In this document: piece by piece, positions 42,959-54,589 of the stretch
Layout: every line of letters starts with the position of its first letter
Numbering within the stretch: the stretch's first letter is position 1
Source: Megamerina dolium
Taxonomy: Eukaryota; Arthropoda; Insecta; Diptera; Megamerinidae
Assembly: GCA_963854835.1 (NCBI GenBank)
Contig: OY978525.1
Location: 48,582,196 to 48,646,195, forward strand
Length of the DNA stretch: 64,000 bases
Direction: 5' to 3'
The notes under the pieces: generated by a model
Seen by the model: only the letters and a program-made list of their open reading frames with translations
Database searches by the model: none
Told to the model about the DNA's origin: nothing
Made by a program: the position numbers and the translations under genes

Positions 42959-45062
42959 TCTTCAAATCCACAAGAAATTGAAGCTACAACCTCGTCACAA
43001 CAAACACTCATTTCATCGTTAACTTCAAGTTCAATCTCTCAAGCTTCGAAATCTATCGGCAGTAGTAATGTATTGCTAGCTACAGCAATGATTTTAGTAA
43101 AAAATCGTTCAGGCATCTTCGTTCCATGCCGCGCTATTCTCGACTCAGCATCTCAAATAATCTCTCTCTCTCATTCCTTTATGAATGAGTATGCATCGCT
43201 GCACCATATGTCACTGGCAAAACCACAAGCCACAACAAAAACTTATTTTCTACCACATCACTGCGTGCAAAAGCTTGACAGCACAACGACTAAGCTTCGC
43301 GTCGTATTCGATGGCTCCGTAAAAACAACAACGGGCTACTCGCTAAATGACGTTTAGTTAGCGGGCCCAACTATTCAGCCAAAATTGTTCAAAACTCTTT
43401 CACAATTTCGCTTTCGTAAATTCGCTCTTTGCTGAGACATATGTAAAATGTACCGATGTGTACGTGTGACATCTCCAGACGAATATCTTCAATGTATATT
43501 ATGGCGTGAGCATCCACTCGATGAGATAAAGGTATACAAGTTGGACACTGTAACATATGGTACGAAATCTGCCGCCTTTTTGGCAATTCGTGCTATGCAT
43601 CAACTTTCGTACGATGAAGAAGAGTCATTTCCAATAGGCGAAAAAATCGTGAGAAGAGATTTTTATGTTGACGATCTCATTTCAGGCGGAGATACTATAG
43701 AGGAAGTGGTTGAGATCAGACGTCAGGTTAAAGGTGTACTTCAGCGTGGAGGATTCAACATTCATAAGTGGTGCTCAAACGAGGCTAGTACCCTTCAAGG
43801 CATTGTTGACTCGGAACGTGAGAGTATGCTCAAATTCCATGATGGAACTTATGTAACGAAGACTCTTGGCCTCGTCTGGGACCCTAACACTGATAATTTC
43901 TTATTCTCTTTTTCGCCTATCGCACATAACGCACGCGCAACAAAGCGTACGATACTTTCACATATCGCTAAATTTTATGATCCGCTTGGACTTGTTTCGC
44001 CAGTTATTACGAAAGCAAAAATTCTCCTACAAACCCTTTGGAAGGAAAAACTGCAATGGGACGAAAGTTTGCCTCAGTCGTTGCTAGCTAGTTGGACTGA
44101 CATTTGTGCTCAGTATGGCAATATTGGCCAATTGGTGGTCGAAAGACTGTTGGCAGTGTTATAAACAAATGTATTCGATGTTTTCGTTTGAAACCAAAAA
44201 TTTACGAGCATATTATGGGTAGCCTACCATCCGACAGAGTACAAGCAAACAGAGCCTTTTCCACCACTGGTATTGACTATTGCGGGCCATTCTTCTATAA
44301 GTCAGAAGTTCGGAATAGGCCACCTATCAAATGCTACATATGCATTTTCGTTTGCTTCAGCACGAAGGCTTGTCATCTGGAACTTGTTCAAGACCTTTCC
44401 ACATCATCATTTTTAGCAGCTCTAAATCGCTTTATTTGCACAAGAGGCAAGCCACACACCATTTGGTCTGATAATGCAACGAACTTTGTCGGAGCTAAAA
44501 ACGAAATGCAATATTTAAGGCAATTGCTTTTAAGCAATTCTCATAACACTGAAATCACCAATCAATGCATTTCAGAAGGCATCGTATGGAGATTCATTCC
44601 GCCTCGTTCACCACACTTTGGTGGATTATGGGAGGCAGCGGTTAAGTCAGCGAAATTCCACTTTCTACGTATCGTTGGTCTCTCAATTCTAATATTTGAA
44701 GAGCTTTGCACTCTTGTGTGTCAAATCGGAGCGATAATTAATTCTCGCCCATTTTGTCCAAAGTGTGATTTGTTTTGGAAAAAGTGGAGCAGCTCATACC
44801 TCTCACTTCTATAAGAGCGAGTCAAGTGGCAAAATATGGTCATTGGCTGGAAATATGGTCATTTTAAAAGACGAAAACCTACCACCACTGAAATGGCGAT
44901 TAGGGCGTGTAGAGATTTTAATTTATGGCTCCGATGGCGTAGCTCGTGTTGCAATTATTCGCACTGCCAATGGACTTGTTAAGCGAGCTGTGGGGAAAAT
45001 TGCTGTGCTTCCTATTGAGAATGAATCGGTTGAAAGCCTACACCTTCCAACGTGGGGAGGAT
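42959..45062 (+). pseudogene. pol: BEL/Pao pol: protease, RT and integrase, with deletions
   Basis: One frame carries a protease-like RAILDSASQIISL (around 43130) and then jumps to RT N-terminal YFLPHHCVQKLDSTTTKLRV, so the piece between is deleted. Stops near 43355 and 43434 interrupt before RT (43448-44100) with TVTYGTKSAAFLA, the active site RRDFYVDDLISGG, and LGLVWDPNTD. A second deletion joins RT to integrase in another frame (44104-44814: CIRCFRLKP, FSTTGIDYCGPF, IWSDNATNFVGAKNE, PPRSPHFGGLWEA). The integrase tail (44765-45070, WRLGRVEILIYGSDGVARVA) runs into the LTR. No active copy, but family identity is clear. Confidence 0.9.
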
Positions 45063-45600
45063 GTTCGTAGCAGCACTAATTTTATATCGGGACTCGCAGC
45101 ACTATTTCTATTTCGGGACTCGCAGAGCTAACTTTCATGATCATATAATAAACTATCATCTTCTTTTGGAATGTACTAAATCTCGAGATCATAAACGAAA
45201 CTGTAATTCTCTTATTCTCTCTGATTTTAGTGATCATACATGCAACTGTAAACTCTCTCATTGCAGTTGACTAAATTTTTACCTATTTCTTTAATTATCT
45301 CATTCTTATGTACATATAATCATAAGCATAGCCTAACTTTAATATTCTACAACTGTTAACTTCACTTCTACTGCGACCACGAATCAATAAAGTTGATAAA
45401 CTTCTTTTAGAGTTTATAATTTTCATTTTTGCAAATAGGTGGAGCAAATCAGCTCTTTCTCGAAACACAGTCAATATTCAACATTCAACATCTCTCTCAA
45501 TCAACATTCTACAATCAACGTTCAATGATCAACGCTCGTTCCGCGCTCAACAATCAACATTAACCCAAGACTAACAATCAACATCTCGGTGTCGCTCCCG
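45062..45600 (+). repeat. BEL 3' LTR (end approximate)
   Basis: It starts TGTTCGTAGCAGCACTAATT directly at the end of pol, as BEL-type LTRs do. It contains AATAAA at about 45386 and a run of ATTCAACATT/AATCAAC repeats, and ends near CTCGGTGTCGCTCCCG. With no second LTR the right border is a guess. Confidence 0.65.
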
Positions 45601-45654
45601 AAATATTTTTCCTATTTTTTTTTTTGGACATTACTATCACGATATCGCTAATTA

Positions 45655-45835
45655 TTTTATGTATAAATGTCATGCTGTTTCATTCGGACTCATAACATAA
45701 GAACGCAAAAAAAAAAAATATTCCAAAAATATGCATTGGTATTTGTATTTTTTATTTTTTATTTTTTATTTGTATTCAGGGGAAAAAGTGCGAGATTGTA
45801 TTGGAATTTTTAGGAGTGACAGTTTTCAACAGTTA
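45655..45835 (-). repeat. Dispersed unit, inverted copy
   Basis: Reverse copy of 22605-22745, expanded by a TTTTTATT run. It joins directly to the broken end of the RTE element at about 45840. Confidence 0.7.
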
Positions 45836-45839
45836 CGTG

Positions 45840-47460
45840 CTGCCCAAGACGCCGGGACTCTTTGTTTGTTGACACTAAGTACTTCTTCTTGCCCTAGTTC
45901 ACCGTAAGACAAATTCCAAGCGACTCTTTTTCCAACTTTGAGAATGCTGCACTGACTGCTCGGGTGTTCATGCCGATTATGTTAATATCGTCGGCATACG
46001 CTAACAGCATGACACTTTTGTTGAATACAGTGCCAGTATGACGTAGATCAGCAGCAAGTTTTATTTTCTCCATAATAAGATTGAAGAAGTCGCACGATAA
46101 CGAATCACCTTGTCTGACACCCCGTTCGGTATTAAACGGTGCGGAGAGGTCCTCCCCAATTTTACTGCACAACGGGAGTAATGCAGTATCATTCTACAAA
46201 GTCGAATGAGCTTTGCAGGAATACCGAACTCAGATATTGTTGTGTAGAGGTAATACCTTACCGGACTGTCGAAAGCGACTTTATAATCAGCAAATAGGTG
46301 GTGTGTGTCGATCTGTTTTTCTTGGGACTTCTCCACTCACACTCTTGTCTTTCTTGTGCTCTTTTCTTGCGCCCAAAAAGACTTCTCACCGCACTCCTTT
46401 TGTCTCTGTACCGCTCCTTAACAGCTCGCGTTGCGCCTGCAGGGTTTTTCTGTAGGCGGTGTCTTTCTCTGCGGTAGCGTCGCGACACTCCTGATCATAC
46501 CACTCATTCCTTAGAGGCCGGTAGTAGTCGATTACCTCCTCGGTAGCAGTAGTCATTGAGTAGGATATATGTGTCCACCGTGCGAATGTAACATCAAGTG
46601 GAGTAGTGTTCTGCATATGCAGATCCGATAGTCGAGTGACAAATGCATCTGGTGATCGCAGCTTACTGACGTCGAGCTATCTCTGTGTGGACTTCTCTTG
46701 TTATTTGCGACACAGAAACGTGTGCGCGCCTTGGCTGCAACAAGGTAGTGATCCGAGTCGATGTTGGCACCACGGATCGATTTTACGTCCATCACACTGG
46801 AAGCATTCCTTCCATCAATCACCACATGATCAATTTGATTACTTGTACGTTGATCTGGGGACAGCCATGTCGCTTTGTGGATGTCGAGATGTTGTAATCT
46901 GTTACCACCAATTACCATGTTTCGTGCTGCGCCGATGTCGATCAGCCTCATTCCGTTATCGGAAGTGTTCTGGTGGAGGGTGAATTTTCCGACAGTTGGA
47001 CCAAAGGTACCTTCCTTGCCCACCCTGGCATTAAAGTCGCCAAGCATGATTTTGATATCGTGGCGGGGAAAGCGATCGTAAGCTTCTTCGAGGCGCTGAA
47101 AGAAGCTCTCCTTGGCCACAGTGTCCTTCTCATCCGTCGGAGCGTGCGCACATATAAGGTTGATGTTAAAGAATTTTGCCTTGATGCGGATTGTGGCCAG
47201 CCGTTCGTTCACAGGCGTGTAATATGAGACCAGATGTCGTAGCCTTTTGCTGATCAAAAATCCACACTCTAATTCGTGCCTTTCATCATGGCAACTGTAG
47301 TATATGTCACAGGACGCTCTTTTGGAGCAGCCCTGTCCCGTCCATTGCATTGATGTCGGTGATGTCAGCTCTGTATTTTTCGAGGACATCAACTAGCTGG
47401 AGAGAGGCATATCCGTAAATCATCCGTAATCATGGTCCTTTTTTCGTTTGCGGAGATCAT
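45840..47460 (-). pseudogene. RTE-like LINE: endonuclease and RT
   Basis: The minus strand has a 279-codon APE frame (47392-46553) with NINLICAHAPTDEKD, IKIMLGDFNARVGKEG, DQRTSNQIDHVVIDG and DSDHYLVAA, all three catalytic boxes present. Linker pieces follow at 46616-46258. RT pieces at 46336-45894 read HLFADYKVAFDSP, GVRQGDSLSCDFFN and LAYADDINIIG, the intact YADD. It ends in TKYLVSTNKESRRLG before the dispersed unit. RT finger motifs and the 3' end are missing. It is less damaged than the RTE relic at 31.4-33.9 kb. Confidence 0.87.
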
Positions 47461-47750
47461 CAACAAAACCGGTAGTTCTTATCCGAGGCATCGTTTTTTT
47501 CTTCACTGGGAGGATTTTTTATGTGGCGGTCCCAAAGCCAACGCACAACCTCTAACCGAGGACGTCTTCGCCCCTCACTACAGCAGCCTCCCAGCGGGAG
47601 GACCCCCATTAATAATGAAGGTGTCATCACATAGAGCTCAGAGCAAACTACATGATAGCCAGTGAGTTGACTTGCGATTATTACAACAAGGATGGCGCTG
47701 GTTGAGGCAGTTGGACACGTTACCTTGCGAAAACACCACCAGACCACCAC
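47461..47750 (-). other. Probable RTE 5' leader
   Basis: A 96-codon minus-strand ORF covers this stretch but shows no domain. The GC-rich text is unlike the AT-rich flanks and is continuous with the RTE on its right-hand side. Confidence 0.35.
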
Positions 47751-49440
47751 CAGTGAAACTTCAATGGTTGCTCATAAAAAGCGAGCATAATTTAATACTC
47801 TTTGAACAATCTACAAGATTGACAGGAGCGTTTTGGACAGGACACCTGAAGTTCAAGAATTTGAAAAATATCATTCGCCAAAAGATAGTTGATGGTATCA
47901 ATATAGAAGCTGAAGGTGAACCAGATTTATGCGAATAGCTGTTGCGAATTAGGAAGCTATCTAAAAGAAGAAGGCATAAAACACGAATACTGAGCAGAAT
48001 TTACGCCGCAGCAGAATAGCGTTACTGAACGTAAAAATCGAGTATTTGTTGAAATGGCGCGCTGTATAATAAATTAGTCAAGATTATATGGTGGGTTTTG
48101 GGCAGAAGCAATATTTACATCAAATCACATTCGTAATAGGCAAAAAAAGAATTTCGAACCCCAAGTATATTTAAAAGAGGTCCTGGAAGACCCAGAAAAG
48201 AATACACCGAAAAAAGAAGAAGACCTAAGAAATTATATAATTTGGTACCCTCAAGTCAATACGATACTGAAGATGAAGAAAATGAGCATCACGTTACTGG
48301 TTAAAATGAAGATAGCGATCCAGAGACTGTGAAGGAAGCTCTACCAAGTCCAGAATCCACTAAATAGAAAAAAGCTATGCATAAAGAATTCGATGCATTG
48401 GTAAGAAACGGAACTTGGTCAGTCATTGATAGTCCAGTAGGAAGAAATGAAGTCAAATCGAAATGGGTTCTCGAAAAAAAATTCAATACTGTTGGATCAG
48501 TCGAAAAGAAAAAAATCGCGTTTAGCAATATATTGATAATTGTCATTTACGTAAATGACTTAATTTTGAAATCAAATGATTTGATGATAAATTCTGACCT
48601 TGCAAAATTCTTTTATATTAAAGATTTGGAAACGTTGATTTTTTTGCTTGGGGATAGAATTTAAACAAGATATCAATACTAATAGCTTATCTATGACACA
48701 GTCAAAGTATTTGAAAAACATATTAGCTATCACACCAAAATCTTTTCGGCTGTCTGATGTATGTATTTAGCAGTACCTATACGCCGTGATATTACTCATG
48801 CTGTAAGCGTACTTAACCAGTTCAACTCAAACTACGGTAAGCCTCATTGGGTGACAGCGAAAAGAATCCTGCGATATCTTAAGGGAACGCAAAATGTAGG
48901 AATACAATTTAAAGAGAACAACAAAAATTTGATTTGATTTGAGCTGATTTGGGTGCAAATCCTGATGACAGAAGATCCTATATAAGGTTTATTTTTCATT
49001 TTGGAAATGCAGTTGTCAGATGGGAGTCGCGAAAACAAAGAACTGTAGCCTTGTCAACCCCAGAAGCAGAATATATAACTATTTCTAAAGCGCCATAGGA
49101 AGCAATTCACCTTCACCTTTTTTTGTCTGAAATAGTGGGTCAACAAGAGACAACGATACTTTTCAACGACAACCAAAGCACTGGTCGTTTATGTAAAAAT
49201 CCAGCGCTTCATAATAGAACAAATCCGTCACCATTTTATAATTATAAGTGAATCGATTGAAAAAGGAGATATCTGCATGGACCAATGGATTGTCATCCTT
49301 AATATATCATAAGTGTATAAATTTTATGAGTTTAAAAGAAATTCCAATCTTCTTATTTTGTATATAATGGTTGTTTAAATTTATACTTTGTAATTTGAGG
49401 GAAGGTGTTTAAACTTATGTTATAATTAACTTCTCTGTAA
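47751..49440 (+). pseudogene. pol: Copia-type pol relic
   Basis: In order on the plus strand, over shifting frames: pre-integrase GHLKFKNLKNIIRQKIVDG (47840), integrase end TERKNRVFVEMARCII (48020), RT N-terminus MHKEFDALVRNGTWSVID and KSKWVLEKKFN (48377), a VYVNDLILKSND active-site loop (YVDD altered), PHWVTAKRILRYLKGTQNVG (48845), and RNase H ETTILFNDNQSTGRLCKN (49150). A polypurine tract GAGGGAAGGT at about 49397 precedes the LTR start. Large internal deletions remove most of integrase and RT. Confidence 0.88.
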
Positions 49441-49446
49441 GCCTAA

Positions 49447-49799
<353 letters not shown>

Positions 49800-49875
49800 G
49801 AGCCACGCCTTGTATGGGCATTTGCAGAGACAAATATTTAATTTTTTATATTCACAAAATAAAGCTCTATCCGAG

Positions 49876-52554
49876 TCAATTTTTTATTTTTTTTCCCTTC
49901 TGAGTCCGTATTCTGCACTTGTTCCCTTTTCTTTTTAATCGACGATGCCCCGTGCTCAGCAACAATTGCCTAGCAAGGGGATTCGGATGACTGTGTAATT
50001 TTTGAATGTAGCTTCTGCAAGACATTGCAACTTCCTCAGAAATTGTGGGTACATTTAAATCTCGATGGATGTTAACGTTCCTCATATACCAGGGCGCGTT
50101 TACAATAATTCGCAGACACTTGGATTGTATTCGCTGCAATTTTTCGATATTTGAGGGAGATGCGGTGCCCCAAAACTGAATACCATAAGTCCAGATTGGC
50201 TTCAGGATTGCTTTATATAATAGCACTTTGTATTCGAGATTCAACTTTGATCTTTTGTGTATCAGCCACCATAACTGATTAATTTTAAGCTTGATCTAAG
50301 TTTTCTTTGCCTCTATGTGATTTTTCCAGGTCAGCCTTCTGTCGAGGTGAATACCCAAGTACTTTGTTGATGAACATTGTGGAACTGATTGGCCATTAAT
50401 TTTAAGTGGGGGACATGTATCTGGCCTTAGCGTGAAGGATACATGTACGCTCTTTGATTCATTGACTTTTATACGCCATTTTGCTAGCCAGATTTCGAGA
50501 GAATCGATATGAGTCTGCAGGAATTTAGTCGCTTCTATGGGGTTAGAATGAGAGCACAATATTGCCGTATAATCTGCAAAGGTCGATATAAATGTATGGT
50601 TATTGCTGGGCATATCTCTAGTGTATAAGAGATACAGTAAGGGGCCCAAAACGCTTCCTTGAGGAACGCCAGCGTGAATATCCAATGGATTTGTTGTGTA
50701 ATCCTTGTGATGTACGAGAAATTGTCTTTTCGTAAGGTAGCTACTAAGCAATGAGGAGACATTTGCAGGCAGTAATAGTTTGAGTTTGTAAATAAGGCCA
50801 TCGTGCCATACTTTATCGAAAGCTCGAGTGATATCAAGAAAGACAGCTGAGCAATACTTTTTTTCTTCAAAAGTGTTCCTTATCAGAGTTACAATGCGGT
50901 GGACTTGTTCTATTGTGCCGTGCTGTTTTCTAAATCCAAACTGATATTGAGGAATCAGTTGGTTGAGATTAATAAATGGAGTTATATTCATGACAAGTAG
51001 CTTTTCGAATACTTTAAAAAGTAGAGGTAGGAGGCTGATAGGTCTGTATGATGCAACTTTTGTGGGGTCTTTTCCTGGTTTTGCTATCATGATAATTTTT
51101 GAAGTTTTCCAGCATTTGGGATAGTGTTTAATACGAAGGATAGCATTGAAAATGTGCATCAGATGAATTACTGAAGCCGGAGGTAGCTCTTTTATCATTT
51201 TACCGGTAATTTTATCTGGACGAGGTGATTTTTTTGGGCTTAAATCTCTATAAATTGCTTTGAATATGTCCTTTTTTTTAATTTTGAGCGTTATTGAGCA
51301 AGGTTGAGAAGTTAATTTTGGTAATGAGGACTATGAAGAGGGTGGATTGGGTGTAAACACACTTTTTAGGTGGTTTGCAAAAGCCAAACCCTTCTCACAG
51401 TTGCTTCTAGCCCAATTACCGTCACTCAAACGGATGGGAGAATCAGTGAGAATTGGCCGATCTGAGTTTTTTGCTGATTTCCACAAAGAGTAGTCTGACG
51501 CTTCACCAGGTGTTAATTTCGCTATGTGCTCTTCTAACTCTTTGTTGTTTTTATTTTTTAAGGCTTGCTTTAACTTTCGAGTGCAGTGCTGTAGCTGTGT
51601 TTTCAGATTCGGTGATCTGAATTCTTGCCATTGTCTTCGGAGTCTTCTTTTCTGTCTTACTAGCAATTCAATATCGGCTGGTGTGTATGGGCTGTAGTTT
51701 GATTGCTTGCATACCTTTGTGCAGGTGGCTGAGCTGAGAGCTAATGAGAGCAGCTGGTTGAATTTTTCGAGTGCTGAGTCTACATCGTGTCCATTTCTTA
51801 ATACAGTACTCAGAGGAAGATGGGAATTTATATATTTCTTGAATTTTAACCAGTCTATTTTCTTTCTAACGCAATTACCTTGGGGGCTTGGTGATTTTAT
51901 AGATATTACCGTGGGTGAGTGGTCAGATGATAGATCATAATTGCACTCTGTGGAGATATTTTCCATCTGCAAACCTTTGGCGACTCCAAAGTCTATGAGA
52001 TCGGGTATTTTCCTTTTGTCCGTCGGCCAATATGTCGGTTGACCATTTGAAATAACATCGTAGCCATGGTTAGTGATGATTGAACATAGTCTTCTGCCTT
52101 TTGGAGTTATTAAGCGGGAGCCCCAGTGAGTGTGTTTGGCGTTGAAATCGCCAGCAACCAAGAATTTGCTACCAAGAGTTGAGAAAAATTCTTTATATTG
52201 CTGTTCGGTAATACTGTATCTTGGGGGACAGTATATCGCAGATGTTACTAGCTTAGAGATGTATTCTTCCAGACATATAGATGTTGCTTGCAGGTAGACG
52301 CTACTGAAATCTTCGAGAACATGATGTTTTATTCTGCTTTTTATCAATATGGCAGTTCCTCCGCGTGCCTTACCATGCGGATGATTTGTGGTGTACAGTT
52401 TGTAATATGGTATTTGGTAGCAATTTTTGTCAGTGAAATGGGTCTCACATATCATCATTATGTCGATTTGGCTGGATTCAAGGAATTGAATTAGTTCCAA
52501 ACGGTGCTGGCTTAAGCCGTTGGTGTTGCAGTGGCATATCTTGAGACGACTCAT
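49876..52554 (-). pseudogene. Jockey ORF2: endonuclease and reverse transcriptase, two amber codons
   Basis: One frame of 892 codons is interrupted only by TAG at 51333-51331 and 50298-50296. The N-terminal APE domain is complete (LKICHCNTNGLSQ, IMMICETHFT, FLVAGDFNAKHTHWGSRL, SSDHSPTVISI). The RT (from about 51200) shows IAKPGKDPTKVASYRPISLL, YQFGFRKQHGTIEQ, VFLDITRAFDKVWH, AGVPQGSVLGPLLYLLYT and then STFADYTAIL, where the second Asp of FADD is Tyr. The C-terminal LNLEYKVLLYKAILKPIWTY and IQSKCLRIIVNAPWYMRN complete the thumb. It would nick DNA and reverse-transcribe its own RNA. The active-site change by itself should abolish RT activity. Confidence 0.93.
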
Positions 52555-53456
52555 GGTCTGGATAGCAATGTTTGGAGTAACATCGATTGATTTTTCATCA
52601 TTTCTTGCATCATTGTTTGCATTGATTTCATGAATTGGTTCATATTCTGAATTAATGTTTGAAGCAAATGTTCAAGGGTACTTGGCTGTTGGGTGGGCAG
52701 TGAGTGTTGCTGCTCATTATTTACATTGCTTTGTTGGTGTGGGTTTTGTTTTAACACGCTAGCGTATGAATTGGTTTGATTCTTGTTTGGGATTGCAGAG
52801 AAGAATTGTGTTGCATCAATATTTTGTCTCTTACTTGAGTTGGCTATCTGAGTTTGCTCAACTGGTTTTAGAGGTTGATTGCTAGTGGAGAAATTTAGCT
52901 TTAGGGTTGTATATACTGTGCAACCTCTATAATTTGCGGTGTGATTACCTCCACAATTGCTGCATTTTTTCATGCTATCATCGCCTTTAGACTTTGGGCA
53001 TATGTTTGATTTATGGAGATCTCCACAAATCACACAAACAGCTGGCAGGGTACAATATGTCTTAGTATGTCCATATTCTTGGCAGTTGCTGCACTGAGGA
53101 GGTCCAGTTCTCTTATGGGGTTCTTCGATTGTGATTTTGCGATGCAATAAATATCGAATTTTATATATGGGGTGTACTTCACCTTTTTTTAGGGGTTTTG
53201 TTTCAGGCTGAAGCTCAATACGATATAACGGTTGAGGTATATTGCTCTTGTTGAGAATGTTGAATACTGTTTTGGCTTGAAACCCTTCTTCCTGAAGGGC
53301 AAGTTTGATTTCGTTAATGTCAACGTTGGGTTCGACGCCTTTGAGTACAACGATTAAGCCCTTACTACTTTTTAGCTGATATGTGTAGTAATTCTTTTTT
53401 ACAGCATCAAATTCCGCAATTACTTTGCGATAATGAGTTTCGCTGTAGATTTGCAC
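52551..53456 (-). CDS. Jockey ORF1 (nucleic-acid-binding protein), N-terminally truncated
   Basis: About 300 open codons. The N-terminal part is the RRM-like/PRE_C2HC domain of Jockey ORF1 (YTYQLKSSKGLIVVLKGVEP; IRYLLHRKITIEEP), followed by three zinc knuckles (CSNCQEYGHTKTYC, CVICGDLHKSNIC, CSNCGGNHTANYRGC). A Gln/Asn-rich linker and a Met-rich helix end at TGA within the ORF2 start (CCATGAG). The start given is a GTG; the frame opens only four codons earlier after a TAA, so the coiled-coil N-terminus seen at 4698 is missing here. It would package LINE RNA. Confidence 0.88.
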   Translation of the reverse strand: MQIYSETHYRKVIAEFDAVKKNYYTYQLKSSKGLIVVLKGVEPNVDINEIKLALQEEGFQAKTVFNILNKSNIPQPLYRIELQPETKPLKKGEVHPIYKIRYLLHRKITIEEPHKRTGPPQCSNCQEYGHTKTYCTLPAVCVICGDLHKSNICPKSKGDDSMKKCSNCGGNHTANYRGCTVYTTLKLNFSTSNQPLKPVEQTQIANSSKRQNIDATQFFSAIPNKNQTNSYASVLKQNPHQQSNVNNEQQHSLPTQQPSTLEHLLQTLIQNMNQFMKSMQTMMQEMMKNQSMLLQTLLSRP

Positions 53457-53582
53457 TTTCGTTAGTCTTTATTAGATTAATAAAAGAATTAGTTAATTAT
53501 ACTATTTCATCCTATTTTTCCTTAATTCTTTTGTCTATGTCTAACGCTATGATTATAACTGCCTCACTATTCCTCTGTGCTA

Positions 53583-53587
<5 letters not shown>

Positions 53588-53673
<86 letters not shown>
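53588..53673. repeat. (TA)n microsatellite right of the Jockey LINE
   Basis: About 43 TA units. Followed by the resumption of LINE copy D. Confidence 0.98.
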
Positions 53674-53678
<5 letters not shown>

Positions 53679-54079
53679 TTAACTTCATCGTAATTACATT
53701 AACCTTTTGTTAAATGTTACTATAATTAAAATGATCAAAAAATTTGTTTAAAGGACATTGTTTTGCTTTCAAAGATTAAAAAATATACATTTAAAGTCTT
53801 GTGGTCAACCAGAGGTTTAATAATGCTCAGACGATGTCTGAACAAATTTTGAACTGTCAATAAATTTGTGATAATTTTACATTAAAGCGATAAAATTGGT
53901 AAGTTGGCAAAAATTTTATAAGATTTTACTTAATGTATTTATATTAACAGAAGAAAGTAAGCATAAGCGCATATAGATGACGGGAGTAGTCTGAAATAAA
54001 TTATTTTGGTGAAAAGTGACAACCTTATAAAACATATACGTTGTTTAGTATTTTTTCTGAAGCCATCGAAAGTTAACGA

Positions 54080-54585
54080 GCTCAGTGAATTTGTAAATAT
54101 GGAAAAAATTGGTCACCGTTATGTAATTCAATACTTTCATTTGAAAGGTCTCAGTCCAACGAATATTAAAACCGTACTAGATTCTACTCTAGGGAAGTCT
54201 GCTCCTTTGTTTACGACCATAAAATATTAGTTGGCAGAGTTTAAACAAATTTTGTACGAACTGCCAAGACGAACACCGTAGTGGTCAACCAATTGAGATG
54301 ACCACGCCAAAAACGGTTAAGAAAATCCATAAATGGTATTGGATGATCGCCGGCTGAAGATGCCTGAGCTAGGTGAAATTAGAGGTATTTCAAAAAGTGC
54401 TATACATCGTATATTGACCGAAAATTTGGAGATGAAAAAGCTGTGTGCAAGATGGGTGCCGTGTTTGCTCACAATAGAACAAAAACAACGTCGTGAAGAT
54501 GTTTCTATAGCTATATACTGTAAAACAGTAATAAAGCTGAGTTTTAGCCAGATTTAGCTCCTTCGGATTATTTTCTATTTCGAAA
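54080..54585 (+). pseudogene. Mariner transposase, N-terminal half joined to C-terminal motif
   Basis: Frames read MEKIGHRYVIQYFHLKGLSP, then MVLDDRRLKMPELGEIRGIS with KSAIHRILTENLEMKKLCAR and WVPCLLTIEQKQRRED, the paired HTH and WVPR-type motif of mariners. After an internal deletion near 54540 the text resumes as PDLAPSDYFLFRKF, the third-Asp motif. The central catalytic half is gone and two frameshifts are present. It differs from the mariner in the inverted arms. Confidence 0.85.
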
Positions 54586-54589
54586 ATTC

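Noticed and set aside
42131..45600. Reading the BEL element as a possibly active provirus
   Set aside because: It lacks the 5' LTR and gag start, has at least three in-frame stops, and has two large deletions inside pol.
46606..47227. Plus-strand ORFs of up to 125 codons at 46.6-47.2 kb
   Set aside because: They are antisense to the RTE endonuclease.
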